DNA of 64,000 nt, taken from Tersicoccus mangrovi (GTDB lineage Bacteria > Actinomycetota > Actinomycetes > Actinomycetales > Micrococcaceae). The notes below the pieces were generated by a model. The model was not told the origin of the DNA. It worked only from the letters and a program-made list of their open reading frames with translations, and ran no database searches. The position numbers and the translations under genes were made by a program. The number at the start of each line of letters is the position of its first letter. The stretch's first letter is position 1. Shown here in pieces: positions 8,460 to 16,561 of the stretch. The DNA is taken from NCBI RefSeq assembly GCF_036881825.1, contig NZ_JBAJMW010000002.1:439408-503407 (forward strand). Direction: 5' to 3'.

Positions 8460-9119
8460 ATGGGCAGGGCACTGATCGTCGTGGACGTGCAGAACGATTT
8501 CTGCGAGGGCGGGGCGCTCGCGGTGAAGGGCGGTGCCGCGGTCGCGGCGGCCGTGACCGGGTACCTGCGCGAGCACCGCGACGCCTACGACGCCGTCGCC
8601 GGCACCCAGGACTGGCACATCGACCCCGGCTCCCACTTCTCCGAGCACCCGGACTTCGTCACCAGCTGGCCCGTGCACTGCGTCGCGGGCAGCCCGGGCG
8701 CCCAGCTGCACCCTGACCTGGACGGGTCGGCCATCGACGTCCTCTTCCACAAGGGCGAGTACTCCGACGGCTACTCCGGCTTCGAGGCGCACGCGAGCAC
8801 ATCGGCCGCCGCGGGGGCACCGCCGCAGGACCTGGCCGGGTGGCTGCGCGACCGCGGCATCGACACGCTCGACGTCGTCGGCATCGCGACCGACCACTGC
8901 GTGCGGGCCACCGCCCTCGACGGCGCCCGGTCCGGGTTCACCGTCTCGGTGCTGACCGACCTCACCGCCGGCGTGGCGCCGGACGCCACGGAGCGGGCCC
9001 TGACCGAGCTGGCCGCCGCGGGCGTCAGGATCATCGACAGCAACACCGGCAGCGGCGCCGTCGATGCCGCGGACGGCACGGCCGACGGCGACACCGCGCC
9101 GGGACCGGCCGCATCGTGA
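8460..9119 (+). CDS. pncA: Nicotinamidase
   Basis: 219 residues. The Asp-Lys-Cys triad is visible: Asp9 in VVDVQNDF, Lys98 in FHKGEYSDGYSGFE and Cys147 in ATDHCVRATA. The metal-site residues Asp51, His53 and His59 sit in TQDWHIDPGSH. It converts nicotinamide to nicotinic acid, the substrate of the upstream pncB product. Homologues activate pyrazinamide. The start is an ATG preceded by GGAGCGAG. The C-terminal 25 residues are a low-complexity Asp/Ala tail. Confidence 0.95.
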   Translation: MGRALIVVDVQNDFCEGGALAVKGGAAVAAAVTGYLREHRDAYDAVAGTQDWHIDPGSHFSEHPDFVTSWPVHCVAGSPGAQLHPDLDGSAIDVLFHKGEYSDGYSGFEAHASTSAAAGAPPQDLAGWLRDRGIDTLDVVGIATDHCVRATALDGARSGFTVSVLTDLTAGVAPDATERALTELAAAGVRIIDSNTGSGAVDAADGTADGDTAPGPAAS

Positions 9120-9895
9120 CCGGTAGGCGCGTCGTCGTCCTCGGCGGGTCCGGCGCGCTCGGCGCCCGGGCCGCCACCGCGATCGCCGCCCGCGGCCACG
9201 AGGTGGTGCGGGTCAGCCGGTCCACCGGCGTCAACGCGGTCACCGGTGCGGGACTGAGCCAGGCGCTCGCCGGGGCGCACACCGTCGTGGATTGCCTCAA
9301 CGTGACGACGCTGCGCCGCCGCAGAGCGGTCGACTTCTTCACCGTCACCGCGCGCAACGTCGCCGACGCGGCCCGTGCGTCCGGCGTCGAGCACGTCGCC
9401 TGCCTGTCCATCGTCAACGTCACCGAGCCGGCGCTGCGGAAGGCGCTCGGCTACTACGCGGGCAAGGCGGCCCAGGACGACGTCTACCGCGGCCGGCTGC
9501 TGGAGGAGCCGGGACGGGTCGGCTTCACGAGCCTGCGCTCGACGCAGTGGTTCGAGTTCGCCGACCAGCTGCTGCACCAGCTCCGCGTCGCGAACCTGGC
9601 GGTCGTCCCGGTCATGCGCGTGCGGCCGGTCTCCGCCGACGCCGTGGCCGAGGCCCTCGCCGACGTCGTCGACGAGGGGCCGGCCGAGCGCGCCCGCACC
9701 GTCGACGTCGCCGGCCCGGACGTGCTCGACACCGGGACGATGGCGCGCCGGCTGGCCGAGCGGCGCGGCACGCCCGCGGTCGCGACCGTGCCGATGCCCA
9801 ACCGCGCGCTGCGCGCCGGCGCCCTGCTGCCGCCGCCGACCGCCCGCTTCGACTCCCGCACCTTCGACGAGTGGCTGGCGGCACCGCACTCCTGA
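9116..9895 (+). CDS. NAD(P)-binding Rossmann-fold protein (atypical SDR, NmrA-like)
   Basis: 259 residues. The N-terminal VVVLGGSGALGARAATAI is an atypical-SDR dinucleotide motif (GxxGxxG). HTVVDCLNV, HVACLSIVNV and a YYAGKAAQDD segment with the Tyr-x-x-x-Lys pair follow. These proteins act as NAD(P)-dependent reductases or redox sensors; the substrate is unknown. The GTG start overlaps the pncA stop by 4 nt, so the gene is read with the NAD salvage genes. A role in NAD(P) sensing would be a guess. Confidence 0.8.
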   Translation: MTGRRVVVLGGSGALGARAATAIAARGHEVVRVSRSTGVNAVTGAGLSQALAGAHTVVDCLNVTTLRRRRAVDFFTVTARNVADAARASGVEHVACLSIVNVTEPALRKALGYYAGKAAQDDVYRGRLLEEPGRVGFTSLRSTQWFEFADQLLHQLRVANLAVVPVMRVRPVSADAVAEALADVVDEGPAERARTVDVAGPDVLDTGTMARRLAERRGTPAVATVPMPNRALRAGALLPPPTARFDSRTFDEWLAAPHS

Positions 9896-9926
9896 ACGGC
9901 TGAGGGTTCCTGAACGGCTGAGGGCT
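9891..9926 (+). repeat. 18-bp tandem duplication at a gene 3' end
   Basis: Two copies of an 18-bp unit beginning CCTGAACGGCTGAGGG, differing at one of the last two bases, span the stop codon of the SDR gene and the next bases. A third partial CCTGAG follows. Confidence 0.9.
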
Positions 9927-9969
9927 CCTGAGAGAATCGAGGCACGCCCCGACCCCAGGAGTTCCGACC

Positions 9970-10437
9970 GTGAGTCCCCGCACCCTGTTCCGCCGTCTCG
10001 CCCTGATCGAGGCCGTCACCTGGACGCTGCTGATCCTCGGCATGGTGCTCAAGTACGTCACCGGCACCACGGAGCTCGGTGTGCGGATCGGCGGCGGGCT
10101 GCACGGGCTGGCCTTCCTCGCCTACCTCGCGGCCACCGTCTACGTGGCCGTCGACGGGCGCTGGTCCGCGGGACGGACCCTCGCGGGCCTCGCCTCTGCG
10201 GTCATCCCGTACGCCACCCTGCCGTTCGAGCGTTCCGCCGAGCGGCGCGGCCTGCTCGGCGATCGCTGGCGGCTGGGCCCGGGCGGACGGACGGGTGAGG
10301 TGCCGCGCAGCGCGCTGGAACGGCTGCAGGCGGCCACGCTGCGCCGGCCGGTGGTGACCGCTGTCATCGGCGCCGTCGTCGTCCTCGCCGTGTTCGGCGC
10401 GCTGCTCGTCGCCGGGCCGCCGGTCCCCCGCAGCTAG
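9970..10437 (+). CDS. DUF3817 membrane protein
   Basis: 155 residues with GTG start and a ribosome binding site CAGGAG about 8 nt upstream. Three hydrophobic segments lie near residues 12-28, 40-62 and 125-147. The first half matches the DUF3817 pattern (ALIEAVTWTLLILGMVLKY, GGGLHGLAFLAYL). These are small integral membrane proteins of unknown function, common in actinobacteria. The segment between helices 2 and 3 is charged and presumably cytoplasmic. Confidence 0.8.
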   Translation: MSPRTLFRRLALIEAVTWTLLILGMVLKYVTGTTELGVRIGGGLHGLAFLAYLAATVYVAVDGRWSAGRTLAGLASAVIPYATLPFERSAERRGLLGDRWRLGPGGRTGEVPRSALERLQAATLRRPVVTAVIGAVVVLAVFGALLVAGPPVPRS

Positions 10438-10454
10438 TTCCCCGCACCTCGTTC

Positions 10455-10505
10455 CGCCAGCTCGTCGTCTCGAGGCCGGATCGAGCATCTCTTGACGAGC
10501 TGGCG
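10455..10505. terminator. Bidirectional terminator between convergent genes
   Basis: A perfect 12-bp inverted repeat (CGCCAGCTCGTC / GACGAGCTGGCG) with a 27-nt loop that itself holds a 5-bp CTCGA/TCGAG stem. It sits between the DUF3817 stop at 10437 and the helicase stop at 10520, where transcription converges. Confidence 0.75.
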
Positions 10506-10519
10506 CAGAGGGTGCAGCA

Positions 10520-12304
10520 CTACGTGCGCCCGATGAACCAGTTCTGCAGTTTCGCGAGCCGGCTCTTCAGCTGTGCCTCGTTGGCCTGCGCGACGGGCGG
10601 ACCCCCGCACAGGCGCCGCAGCTCGGCGTGGATGACGCCGTGCGGGGTGCCCGAGCGCGCGGACCAGGCCGAGACGTTCTTCGCCAGCTGGTTGCGCAGG
10701 TCCTTGAGCATCCGGTGGTCGGGCACGGTCGGCGCAGCGGCGGACCCGCTGGACTTCTTGCGGCGCAGTTCCTCGGCCTGGCGCTGCCGCAGCAGGTCGC
10801 CGATTTGGTCGGCGTCCAGCAGGCCCGGGATGCCGAGGAAGTCCTGCTCGTGCTCACCGCCCAGCTCGCCGCCGGTGCCGAACTCGCTGCCGTCGAACAG
10901 CACCCGGTCGAACGACGCCTGCGACTCCAGCGCCTCGAACTTCGCCTTCGTCAGCGAGTCCGACGCCCGGTCCTCCCGGTTCGCGGCGGCCAGCTCGTCG
11001 TCGTCGAGCATCTCGTCCGACTCGACCTCGATCGTGGAGACCGGCCGGTCCAGGGCGTGATCCCGCTCGAGCTCCATCTGGTTCGCCAGGTTCGTCAGGG
11101 CCGGCACGGACGGCAGGAACACCGACGCAGTCTCGCCGCGCTTGCGGGCACGGACGAAACGGCCGACGGCCTGGGCGAAGAACAGCGGGGTCGACGTCGA
11201 CGTCGCGTACACGCCCACGGCCAGGCGCGGCACGTCGACGCCCTCGGACACCATGCGCACGGCGACCATCCAGCGGCGCTCGGACTCGGTGAACTCCTCG
11301 ATCTTCCGCGACGCGGCCTTGTCGTCGGAGAGCACGACGGTGGCCGCCTCGCCCGTGACCCGCTTGAGGATCGCGGCGTAGGCCTTGGCGTCGGTGTGGT
11401 CGGTGGCGATGACGAGGGCGCCGGCGTCGGGCACGGTGCGCCGCACCTCGGTCAGCCGCTTGTCGGCGGCCGCCAGCACGGACGGGATCCACTCCCCCTC
11501 GGGGTTCAGCGCCGTCCGCCAGGCGTGGGCGGTAATGTCCTTCGTGGCGCCCTCGCCGAGGTTGGCGGCCATCTCCTCGCCCTCGGAGGTGCGCCAGCGC
11601 ATCTGTCCCGCGTAGGCCATGAAGATGACGGGCCGGACGACGTGGTCCTTCAGCGCCGGGCCGTAGCCGTAGGAATAGTCGGCACGGGAGCGGCGGATGC
11701 CGTCGCGGTCCTCGGCGTACTCGACGAAGGGGATCTGGGCGGTGTCCGAACGGAACGGGGTGCCGGTCAGGGACAGGCGCCGGGTGGCGGGGTCGAACGC
11801 CTCGCGCAGGCCGTCGCCCCAGGACAGGGCGTCGCCGCCGTGGTGCACCTCGTCGAGGATGACGAGCGTGTTGGCCGCCTCGGTGCGGGCCCGGTGCAGC
11901 ATCGGTTTGCTCGCCACCTGCGCGTACGTCAGCGCGACGCCGACGAAGTGGTCGCCGTGCCTGCCGTCGGCGTTCTTGAAGTTAGGGTCCAGCGCGATGC
12001 CGATGCGGGCGGCGGCGTCCGCCCACTGCCTCTTGAGGTGCTCGGTGGGCGCGACGACGGCGATGCGCCGCACGGTGCGCCGCGCCAGCAGCTCGGCCGC
12101 CAGCCGGAGGGCGAACGTCGTCTTGCCGGCGCCCGGGGTCGCGACGGCGAGGAAGTCCCTGGGGTTCGTGGCGAAATACTTCTCGAGTGCCTCGGCCTGC
12201 CATGCGCGCAGCTTCTGCGCGGTTCCCCACGCGGCGCGATCGGGGTACGCGGGCGGCAGCGAGGCACCCGCGTCGGCCTGGGCTTCGAAGAGCGATTCGT
12301 TCAT
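10520..12304 (-). CDS. Superfamily II DEAD/DEAH-box helicase
   Basis: 594 residues. Motif I is ATPGAGKT at 55-62, motif II DEVHH at 151-155, motif III LTGTPFRSD, and motif VI QAVGRFVRARKRGE in the second RecA domain. An acidic region follows, then a C-terminal helical region ending NWFIGRT. The type is the restriction-helicase/XPB-like SF2 group widespread in actinobacteria. The nucleic-acid target is unknown. No nuclease or methylase gene is adjacent, so a restriction system is not supported. Start at ATG 12304 is uncertain, since a purine-rich stretch lies about 40 nt upstream. Confidence 0.88.
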   Translation of the reverse strand: MNESLFEAQADAGASLPPAYPDRAAWGTAQKLRAWQAEALEKYFATNPRDFLAVATPGAGKTTFALRLAAELLARRTVRRIAVVAPTEHLKRQWADAAARIGIALDPNFKNADGRHGDHFVGVALTYAQVASKPMLHRARTEAANTLVILDEVHHGGDALSWGDGLREAFDPATRRLSLTGTPFRSDTAQIPFVEYAEDRDGIRRSRADYSYGYGPALKDHVVRPVIFMAYAGQMRWRTSEGEEMAANLGEGATKDITAHAWRTALNPEGEWIPSVLAAADKRLTEVRRTVPDAGALVIATDHTDAKAYAAILKRVTGEAATVVLSDDKAASRKIEEFTESERRWMVAVRMVSEGVDVPRLAVGVYATSTSTPLFFAQAVGRFVRARKRGETASVFLPSVPALTNLANQMELERDHALDRPVSTIEVESDEMLDDDELAAANREDRASDSLTKAKFEALESQASFDRVLFDGSEFGTGGELGGEHEQDFLGIPGLLDADQIGDLLRQRQAEELRRKKSSGSAAAPTVPDHRMLKDLRNQLAKNVSAWSARSGTPHGVIHAELRRLCGGPPVAQANEAQLKSRLAKLQNWFIGRT

Positions 12305-12452
12305 CACGGTGCCGCGCGGTGCGTTCCGCGCGCGGCTGCTTCCTTTCTCTCCTGCTGGTGGCCGGCGTGCCATCGGCGCGTCGACCGGATGCCGACCTTC
12401 CGGTCCGTGGCCGTGCAGCGGCGTCGGTCGGCGCGTGCGCCGGCGCCTGTCC

Positions 12453-13901
12453 TCAGTCGGCGCGGAGCCCGGTCCGCAGACCGGCCGCCAGGGCAACGAG
12501 GGCGAGCACGGCGAAGGCGACCCACATCAGCACGTAGACGCCCGCGACATCGGTCCGGACATCGGCCAGGTGCGCGGTCGCCACCCCGAAGAGGGCTCCC
12601 GCTCCCGCGGTGCCCACGACGCCGCCGAGCTGGTCGGCCAGCTGCATCGAGGAGGCGTTCACGCCGCGGTCCGCATCGGTCGAGTACCGCAGCGTCAGAA
12701 CCCCCGCGACGGAGGTGCCGACGCCCATGCCGAACCCGGCGACCGCCCACACGATCATAGCCGCCCACAGTCCCTCCGGACCGGTCACCACGGCGGCCAT
12801 CGCCGACATGGCGGCCGCCAGCAGGGCCGCGGCGAGCGCGATGAGGCGGTGCGGCGGCACCCGCGTGCGGGCCTGCCAGAACGCTCCCGTGGTCCACCCC
12901 ACGGCGCCCGTGGTCAGCGTCAGGCCGGCGACGGCCGGGGGTGCCGCCTGGACGCTCGTGAGCATCAGGGGCAGGAACGCCTCGGCGCCGAAGAAGGCGA
13001 CGGACAGGCCGAGCCGCGCCCACATCACCGCGGGCAGCCCGGCGCCGAACCGGAAGAACCCGGCGGGCATCAGACGCCGCAGGCACAGGGCGCTGACGAC
13101 CACGGCGGCCACCGTGAGTGCGGCCGGCAGCAGCGGGCCGGCGGTTCCGACCGAGTCGTTCGCCGAACCCACGGCGGAGGTCAGGGCGGTCTGGGCGAGA
13201 AGGACGGCGGCGGCGAGCACGAGCCCGGCGATCAGCCGGCGCCGGGAGGCCGCGCCGGTCAGCTCGGGGGCAGCCGGCGCACCGGCCCCGCGCAGCTGGC
13301 GGCGGATCGCGAGGACCGCGACGACGACCACGGGCACGACGCCGACGAACACGACCCGCCACGCCCCCACCTGGGCGAGCAGGCCCGCGGCGAGGGGCCC
13401 GATCAGTGACGGCAGCACCCAGGCCGCCGACATCCAGCCGAACAGCTGCGGCTGGACGTCCTGGGGCAGACTCACGCCGATCAGCACATACACCGCGACG
13501 ATCATGAGCCCGCCACCGGCGCCCGAGACGGCGCGTCCGAGGACGAGGACGACGAAGTTCCCGGCCAGGGTGCACGTCAGCAGCCCGACCGTCATCAGCC
13601 CGAGGCCGACCAGCATCGCCGGGCGCGGACCGGACCGGTCGCACCAGGACCCGGCCAACGAGGTCGCCGCGAGGGAGGCGGTGAGATAGACGGAGAAGGC
13701 GAGACCGTACGCACCGCCACCGCCGAGGTCGGCCGAGACGACCGGCATCGCCGTCGTGACCGCCATCGCCTCGAAGGCGAAGCAGGCGACGATGGCGAGC
13801 AGGCCGATCGTCAGCGCCCGGTGCGGGCGCGCGAGCGGGGAGACGGCGACCGGCGCACGGCCGTCGGGCGCGCCGGCGCCCGCGTGCCGGTCCGTCGTCA
13901 C
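12453..13901 (-). CDS. MFS transporter (drug exporter type)
   Basis: 482 residues with about 14 predicted membrane segments. MPVVSADLGGG follows the first helix, and the A-loop motif GSWCDRSGPRPAMLVG lies between helices 2 and 3. GRAVSGAGGGLM follows in helix 4. The layout is that of the DHA2 multidrug family. Substrate unknown. The start is GTG and no leaderless box is seen. It lies 64 nt downstream of the DUF3039 gene. Confidence 0.88.
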   Translation of the reverse strand: MTTDRHAGAGAPDGRAPVAVSPLARPHRALTIGLLAIVACFAFEAMAVTTAMPVVSADLGGGGAYGLAFSVYLTASLAATSLAGSWCDRSGPRPAMLVGLGLMTVGLLTCTLAGNFVVLVLGRAVSGAGGGLMIVAVYVLIGVSLPQDVQPQLFGWMSAAWVLPSLIGPLAAGLLAQVGAWRVVFVGVVPVVVVAVLAIRRQLRGAGAPAAPELTGAASRRRLIAGLVLAAAVLLAQTALTSAVGSANDSVGTAGPLLPAALTVAAVVVSALCLRRLMPAGFFRFGAGLPAVMWARLGLSVAFFGAEAFLPLMLTSVQAAPPAVAGLTLTTGAVGWTTGAFWQARTRVPPHRLIALAAALLAAAMSAMAAVVTGPEGLWAAMIVWAVAGFGMGVGTSVAGVLTLRYSTDADRGVNASSMQLADQLGGVVGTAGAGALFGVATAHLADVRTDVAGVYVLMWVAFAVLALVALAAGLRTGLRAD

Positions 13902-13965
13902 GCGGGGCGCGGGAGCATCACGGTCGCCCCCGCATCAGATGGCCTGGGACATCAGCGGCGGGGTC

Positions 13966-14280
13966 TCAGTTGTCCGGGCCCTCGTCGTCGCCGGGCCGCA
14001 TGCCCTCGTAGATCTCCTTGCACTGCGGGCACACGGGAAACCGCTGGGGGTCCCGACCGGGGGTCCACACCTTGCCGCACAGGGCGATCACGGGCTCGCC
14101 CGAGAGGGCGGACTCCATGATCTTCTCCTTGCGCACGTAGTGGGAGAAGCGTTCGCGGTCGCCCGGTTCGAGTTCCTCGCGCTGCTCCTCGCGCTCGATG
14201 GTCGCGGTGCCACCGGCGGGACGGGACGGCTCGGCGAACGGGTCGCCGGCGGGCGGGAAGGGATCGTTGGGGAGGGACAT
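13966..14280 (-). CDS. DUF3039 protein with a likely zinc site
   Basis: 104 residues. The first 45 are Pro/Glu-rich and likely disordered. Then follow HYVRKEKIMESALSGEPVIALCGKVW and FPVCPQCKEIYE, where His47, Cys68, Cys84 and Cys87 could hold zinc. The family is actinobacterial and without known function. The ATG is 6 nt from a TAGGAT box carried on a 22-bp repeat that also precedes the neighbouring hydrolase gene. Confidence 0.85.
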   Translation of the reverse strand: MSLPNDPFPPAGDPFAEPSRPAGGTATIEREEQREELEPGDRERFSHYVRKEKIMESALSGEPVIALCGKVWTPGRDPQRFPVCPQCKEIYEGMRPGDDEGPDN

Positions 14281-14285
14281 GCTGC

Positions 14286-14307
14286 CATCCTACGCGGGGG
14301 CACCGAC
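14286..14307. repeat. 22-bp direct repeat, left copy
   Basis: Exact 22-bp match to 16055-16076, beginning CATCCTACGCGGGGG on the plus strand. It contains the minus-strand -10 box and spacer of the DUF3039 promoter. Confidence 0.9.
14287..14292 (-). promoter_or_regulatory. Predicted -10 box, leaderless start of the DUF3039 gene
   Basis: TAGGAT on the minus strand, then GGCAGC, then the ATG at 14280. Confidence 0.6.
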
Positions 14308-14355
14308 AGGATCCCGGGCCTCCCGGACCACACCGGCCCGCACCCACCGGCCCGG

Positions 14356-16029
14356 TCAGGCCCGCGCCGGCAGCACCGGCACCAGCAGGTGCGAGTCGAA
14401 GCGCCCGCCGGTGTGGACCACGTGGCGTCCGACGTTCACCGTCTGCGCATGCCGCGCGAAAGTGAGGTGCTCGGGATAGCGCATCACGTCGCTGCCCTGG
14501 ACGACGAGCAGGAGGCTCTCCCCCGCCTCGAACCGGGTGCCCGACGGCCACACCTCGACGTCGATCCGGGTCGGCTCGCCCGGTGTGAGCGGCACCTCCC
14601 GGCGGTGCGCCAGGACCGGCATGGCGTCCGTGGACCGCTCGGCGTCGAGTTCCCGGTGCGAGGCCCGCAGCCAGCCGACGGCGACGGGGCCGTCCTCGAA
14701 CTGGCCGTAGTACGGGAAGCCGACCTGGCGGCCCTGCGCGTCGAGCTTGAACAGGGCGACGAAGACGTCCATGTCCGCGGCCGCCTCGGCCGAGACCCAC
14801 AGCGCCGCCTTGATGTGGCCGACCAGCTCGACCGCCTCGGGGAAGGTGAACGCGAACGTCGCGCGACGAGGTGCCAGGCCGCTGCCGAGCCCGTCGTAGC
14901 CGACCTCCTCCTCGGCGCCGGACGGCTCCCAGCCGAGCGAGCCGTCGCCGGCGCGCAGGTACAGGGGCCGATTCTCGACGTCCTCGAGCGGCCACTGCTC
15001 GGCGTCCCGCCAGGTGCCCCGGTAGTAGGCGTCGCGCACCTCGGCGCGCACCCGCGGCCAGGAGTCGAGTCCGGTGTCCGGCCGGTCCAGCAGGAAGTGG
15101 TCGAAGAACGCCCGCTGGCGCTCGATCAGTTCCGGCTCGTAGTAATAGGCCCACTTCTTCCGGCCGTGCACGTCGAGCCACTTCTGCTCCGAGGAGATCC
15201 GGCGGAAGCCCTCGAGGGTGCCACGGGAGTGCAGCCCCTGATCGGCCCAGCTGGCCACGACGTAGGCCGGCACCCGGATGTCCTCGAGCGGGGGCACCTT
15301 GGACGCCCAGAAGTCGTCGAAGAAGGGGTGCGCGGCGGTCTCGGCCTCGAGGTCCTCGATCTGCGTCGTGCCGGCGCCCCAGCGTTCCCAGATGTAGGGC
15401 CAGAACGAGGTCTCCGGGATACCGCCGTGCCGGGCGACCTCGCGGTACGTGTCGTTCCATCCCTCCCACGGGTTGATCGCCGCCAGGTGCGGCGGGTTCA
15501 GGGCGGCGACCCGCCACTGCAGGCTGGCGAGGTAGGAGACCCCGGACAGCCCGACCTTGCCCGCGCTCCACGGCTGGGTGCCGGCCCACTCGACGAGGTC
15601 GGCGAAGGCCTGCGCCTCCTCCGGCGAGTGGTAGGTGGCGCGGCCCTCGGAGTACCAGGTCCCGGGAGTGTCGGCCAGGACGAGGGCGTAGCCGTGCGGC
15701 AGCCAGTACTCCGGATCGGGCGCCTCGAATGTCGTCAGGTCGGACGTCCACTCCGGCTTCACCCCGGCGTTCGGGTAGATCTGCCCGATCGGCGCCGGAT
15801 TGTGCTTCCCGTAGGGCGACCAGCTGATCAGCGGCGCGGCCGGCACGTCGGTGTCGGGCCGATAGACGTCCACGTAGAGGACGTGGCCTGCGTCGCCGAA
15901 CGGCACGGCGAGATCCCGCTCGATGATCATGCCGGGGCGCCGCTCCACCCGGGGCTGCGGCGGCCGGCCCGCCCGCGACTCGGGCGTGCTGCGGGGACCG
16001 CGGAACAGGTACTCGGTCTTCTCGTTCAT
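14356..16029 (-). CDS. CocE/NonD family hydrolase (peptidase S15 type)
   Basis: 557 residues. The alpha/beta-hydrolase nucleophile is in GLSGVSYLA (Ser165 of the GVSY motif). A cap region rich in aromatic residues and a DVHGRKKWAYY segment follow, then the jelly-roll C-terminal domain typical of X-Pro dipeptidyl-peptidase and cocaine-esterase proteins (GESLLLVVQGSDVMRYPE). No signal peptide is seen, so it acts in the cytoplasm. It likely hydrolyses an ester or amide of unknown identity. Upstream lie a GGAGGG ribosome binding site and a TAGGAT box about 26 nt before the ATG. The gene is bracketed by the 22-bp direct repeats. Confidence 0.9.
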   Translation of the reverse strand: MNEKTEYLFRGPRSTPESRAGRPPQPRVERRPGMIIERDLAVPFGDAGHVLYVDVYRPDTDVPAAPLISWSPYGKHNPAPIGQIYPNAGVKPEWTSDLTTFEAPDPEYWLPHGYALVLADTPGTWYSEGRATYHSPEEAQAFADLVEWAGTQPWSAGKVGLSGVSYLASLQWRVAALNPPHLAAINPWEGWNDTYREVARHGGIPETSFWPYIWERWGAGTTQIEDLEAETAAHPFFDDFWASKVPPLEDIRVPAYVVASWADQGLHSRGTLEGFRRISSEQKWLDVHGRKKWAYYYEPELIERQRAFFDHFLLDRPDTGLDSWPRVRAEVRDAYYRGTWRDAEQWPLEDVENRPLYLRAGDGSLGWEPSGAEEEVGYDGLGSGLAPRRATFAFTFPEAVELVGHIKAALWVSAEAAADMDVFVALFKLDAQGRQVGFPYYGQFEDGPVAVGWLRASHRELDAERSTDAMPVLAHRREVPLTPGEPTRIDVEVWPSGTRFEAGESLLLVVQGSDVMRYPEHLTFARHAQTVNVGRHVVHTGGRFDSHLLVPVLPARA

Positions 16030-16054
16030 GACCCTCCATCGTCGTGGGTGAGGG

Positions 16055-16076
16055 CATCCTACGCGGGGGCACCGAC
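16055..16076. repeat. 22-bp direct repeat, right copy
   Basis: Exact copy of 14286-14307, in the same orientation, upstream of the hydrolase gene. Confidence 0.9.
16056..16061 (-). promoter_or_regulatory. Predicted -10 box of the CocE-type hydrolase gene
   Basis: TAGGAT on the minus strand. Transcription from here would give a leader of about 20 nt that includes GGAGGG, so this copy would drive a leadered mRNA. Confidence 0.5.
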
Positions 16077-16132
16077 CGTCCCGCGGGCGGGTTGCCGCCG
16101 TCTCGCCGTCGCGGTGCGGCACAGTGGGCGGG

Positions 16133-16534
16133 ATGGACATCTCCGTCAAGGCGGTGCTGCTGGACGAGCGGAACCGCCTCCTGCTCGGCCTGAACCCTCG
16201 CGCGGAGTGGGAGCTGCTCGGCGGGCGCGCCGACCCCGGCGACGCCGACCCGGCCGCCACCCTGCACCGGGAGCTCCGGGAGGAGGCGGGACTGGCGGTC
16301 ACCGTCGGGGCGCTCGTCGACGTCTGGTACTACCGGCCCGAGCCGTCCCGCAGCGACGCGCGAGTCGCCGTCGTCTCCTACCTCGCCCGGGTGGTCGGCA
16401 CGTCGGCCGCCGTCGCGAGCGAGGAGCACGGGCGGCTGCGCTGGTTCGCGCTCGACGAGGTCGACGGCCTGCCGATCCCGGAGGGCTACCGGGCCACCGT
16501 CCGCCGGGTCCGCGAGGCGCTGCGCCGGGCCTGA
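16133..16534 (+). CDS. NUDIX hydrolase
   Basis: 133 residues from the ATG, or 136 from an in-frame GTG at 16124. The NUDIX box reads GGRADPGDADPAATLHRELREEAGL, split here by its parts: GGRADPGD, then RELREEAGL with the metal-binding REXXEE. The glutamate of the GX5E element is replaced by Asp, a tolerated change. It hydrolyses a nucleoside diphosphate linked to some other group, which cannot be named. A CACAGT box lies 7 nt before the ATG. The gene is monocistronic and converges on the ABC permease. Confidence 0.88.
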   Translation: MDISVKAVLLDERNRLLLGLNPRAEWELLGGRADPGDADPAATLHRELREEAGLAVTVGALVDVWYYRPEPSRSDARVAVVSYLARVVGTSAAVASEEHGRLRWFALDEVDGLPIPEGYRATVRRVREALRRA

Positions 16535-16561
16535 CCCCGCACCGAGTTCACCGGCCGATCC

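Noticed and set aside
10520..12304. The helicase as part of a defence or restriction system
   Set aside because: No nuclease, methylase or other defence gene adjoins it, and its neighbours are unrelated.
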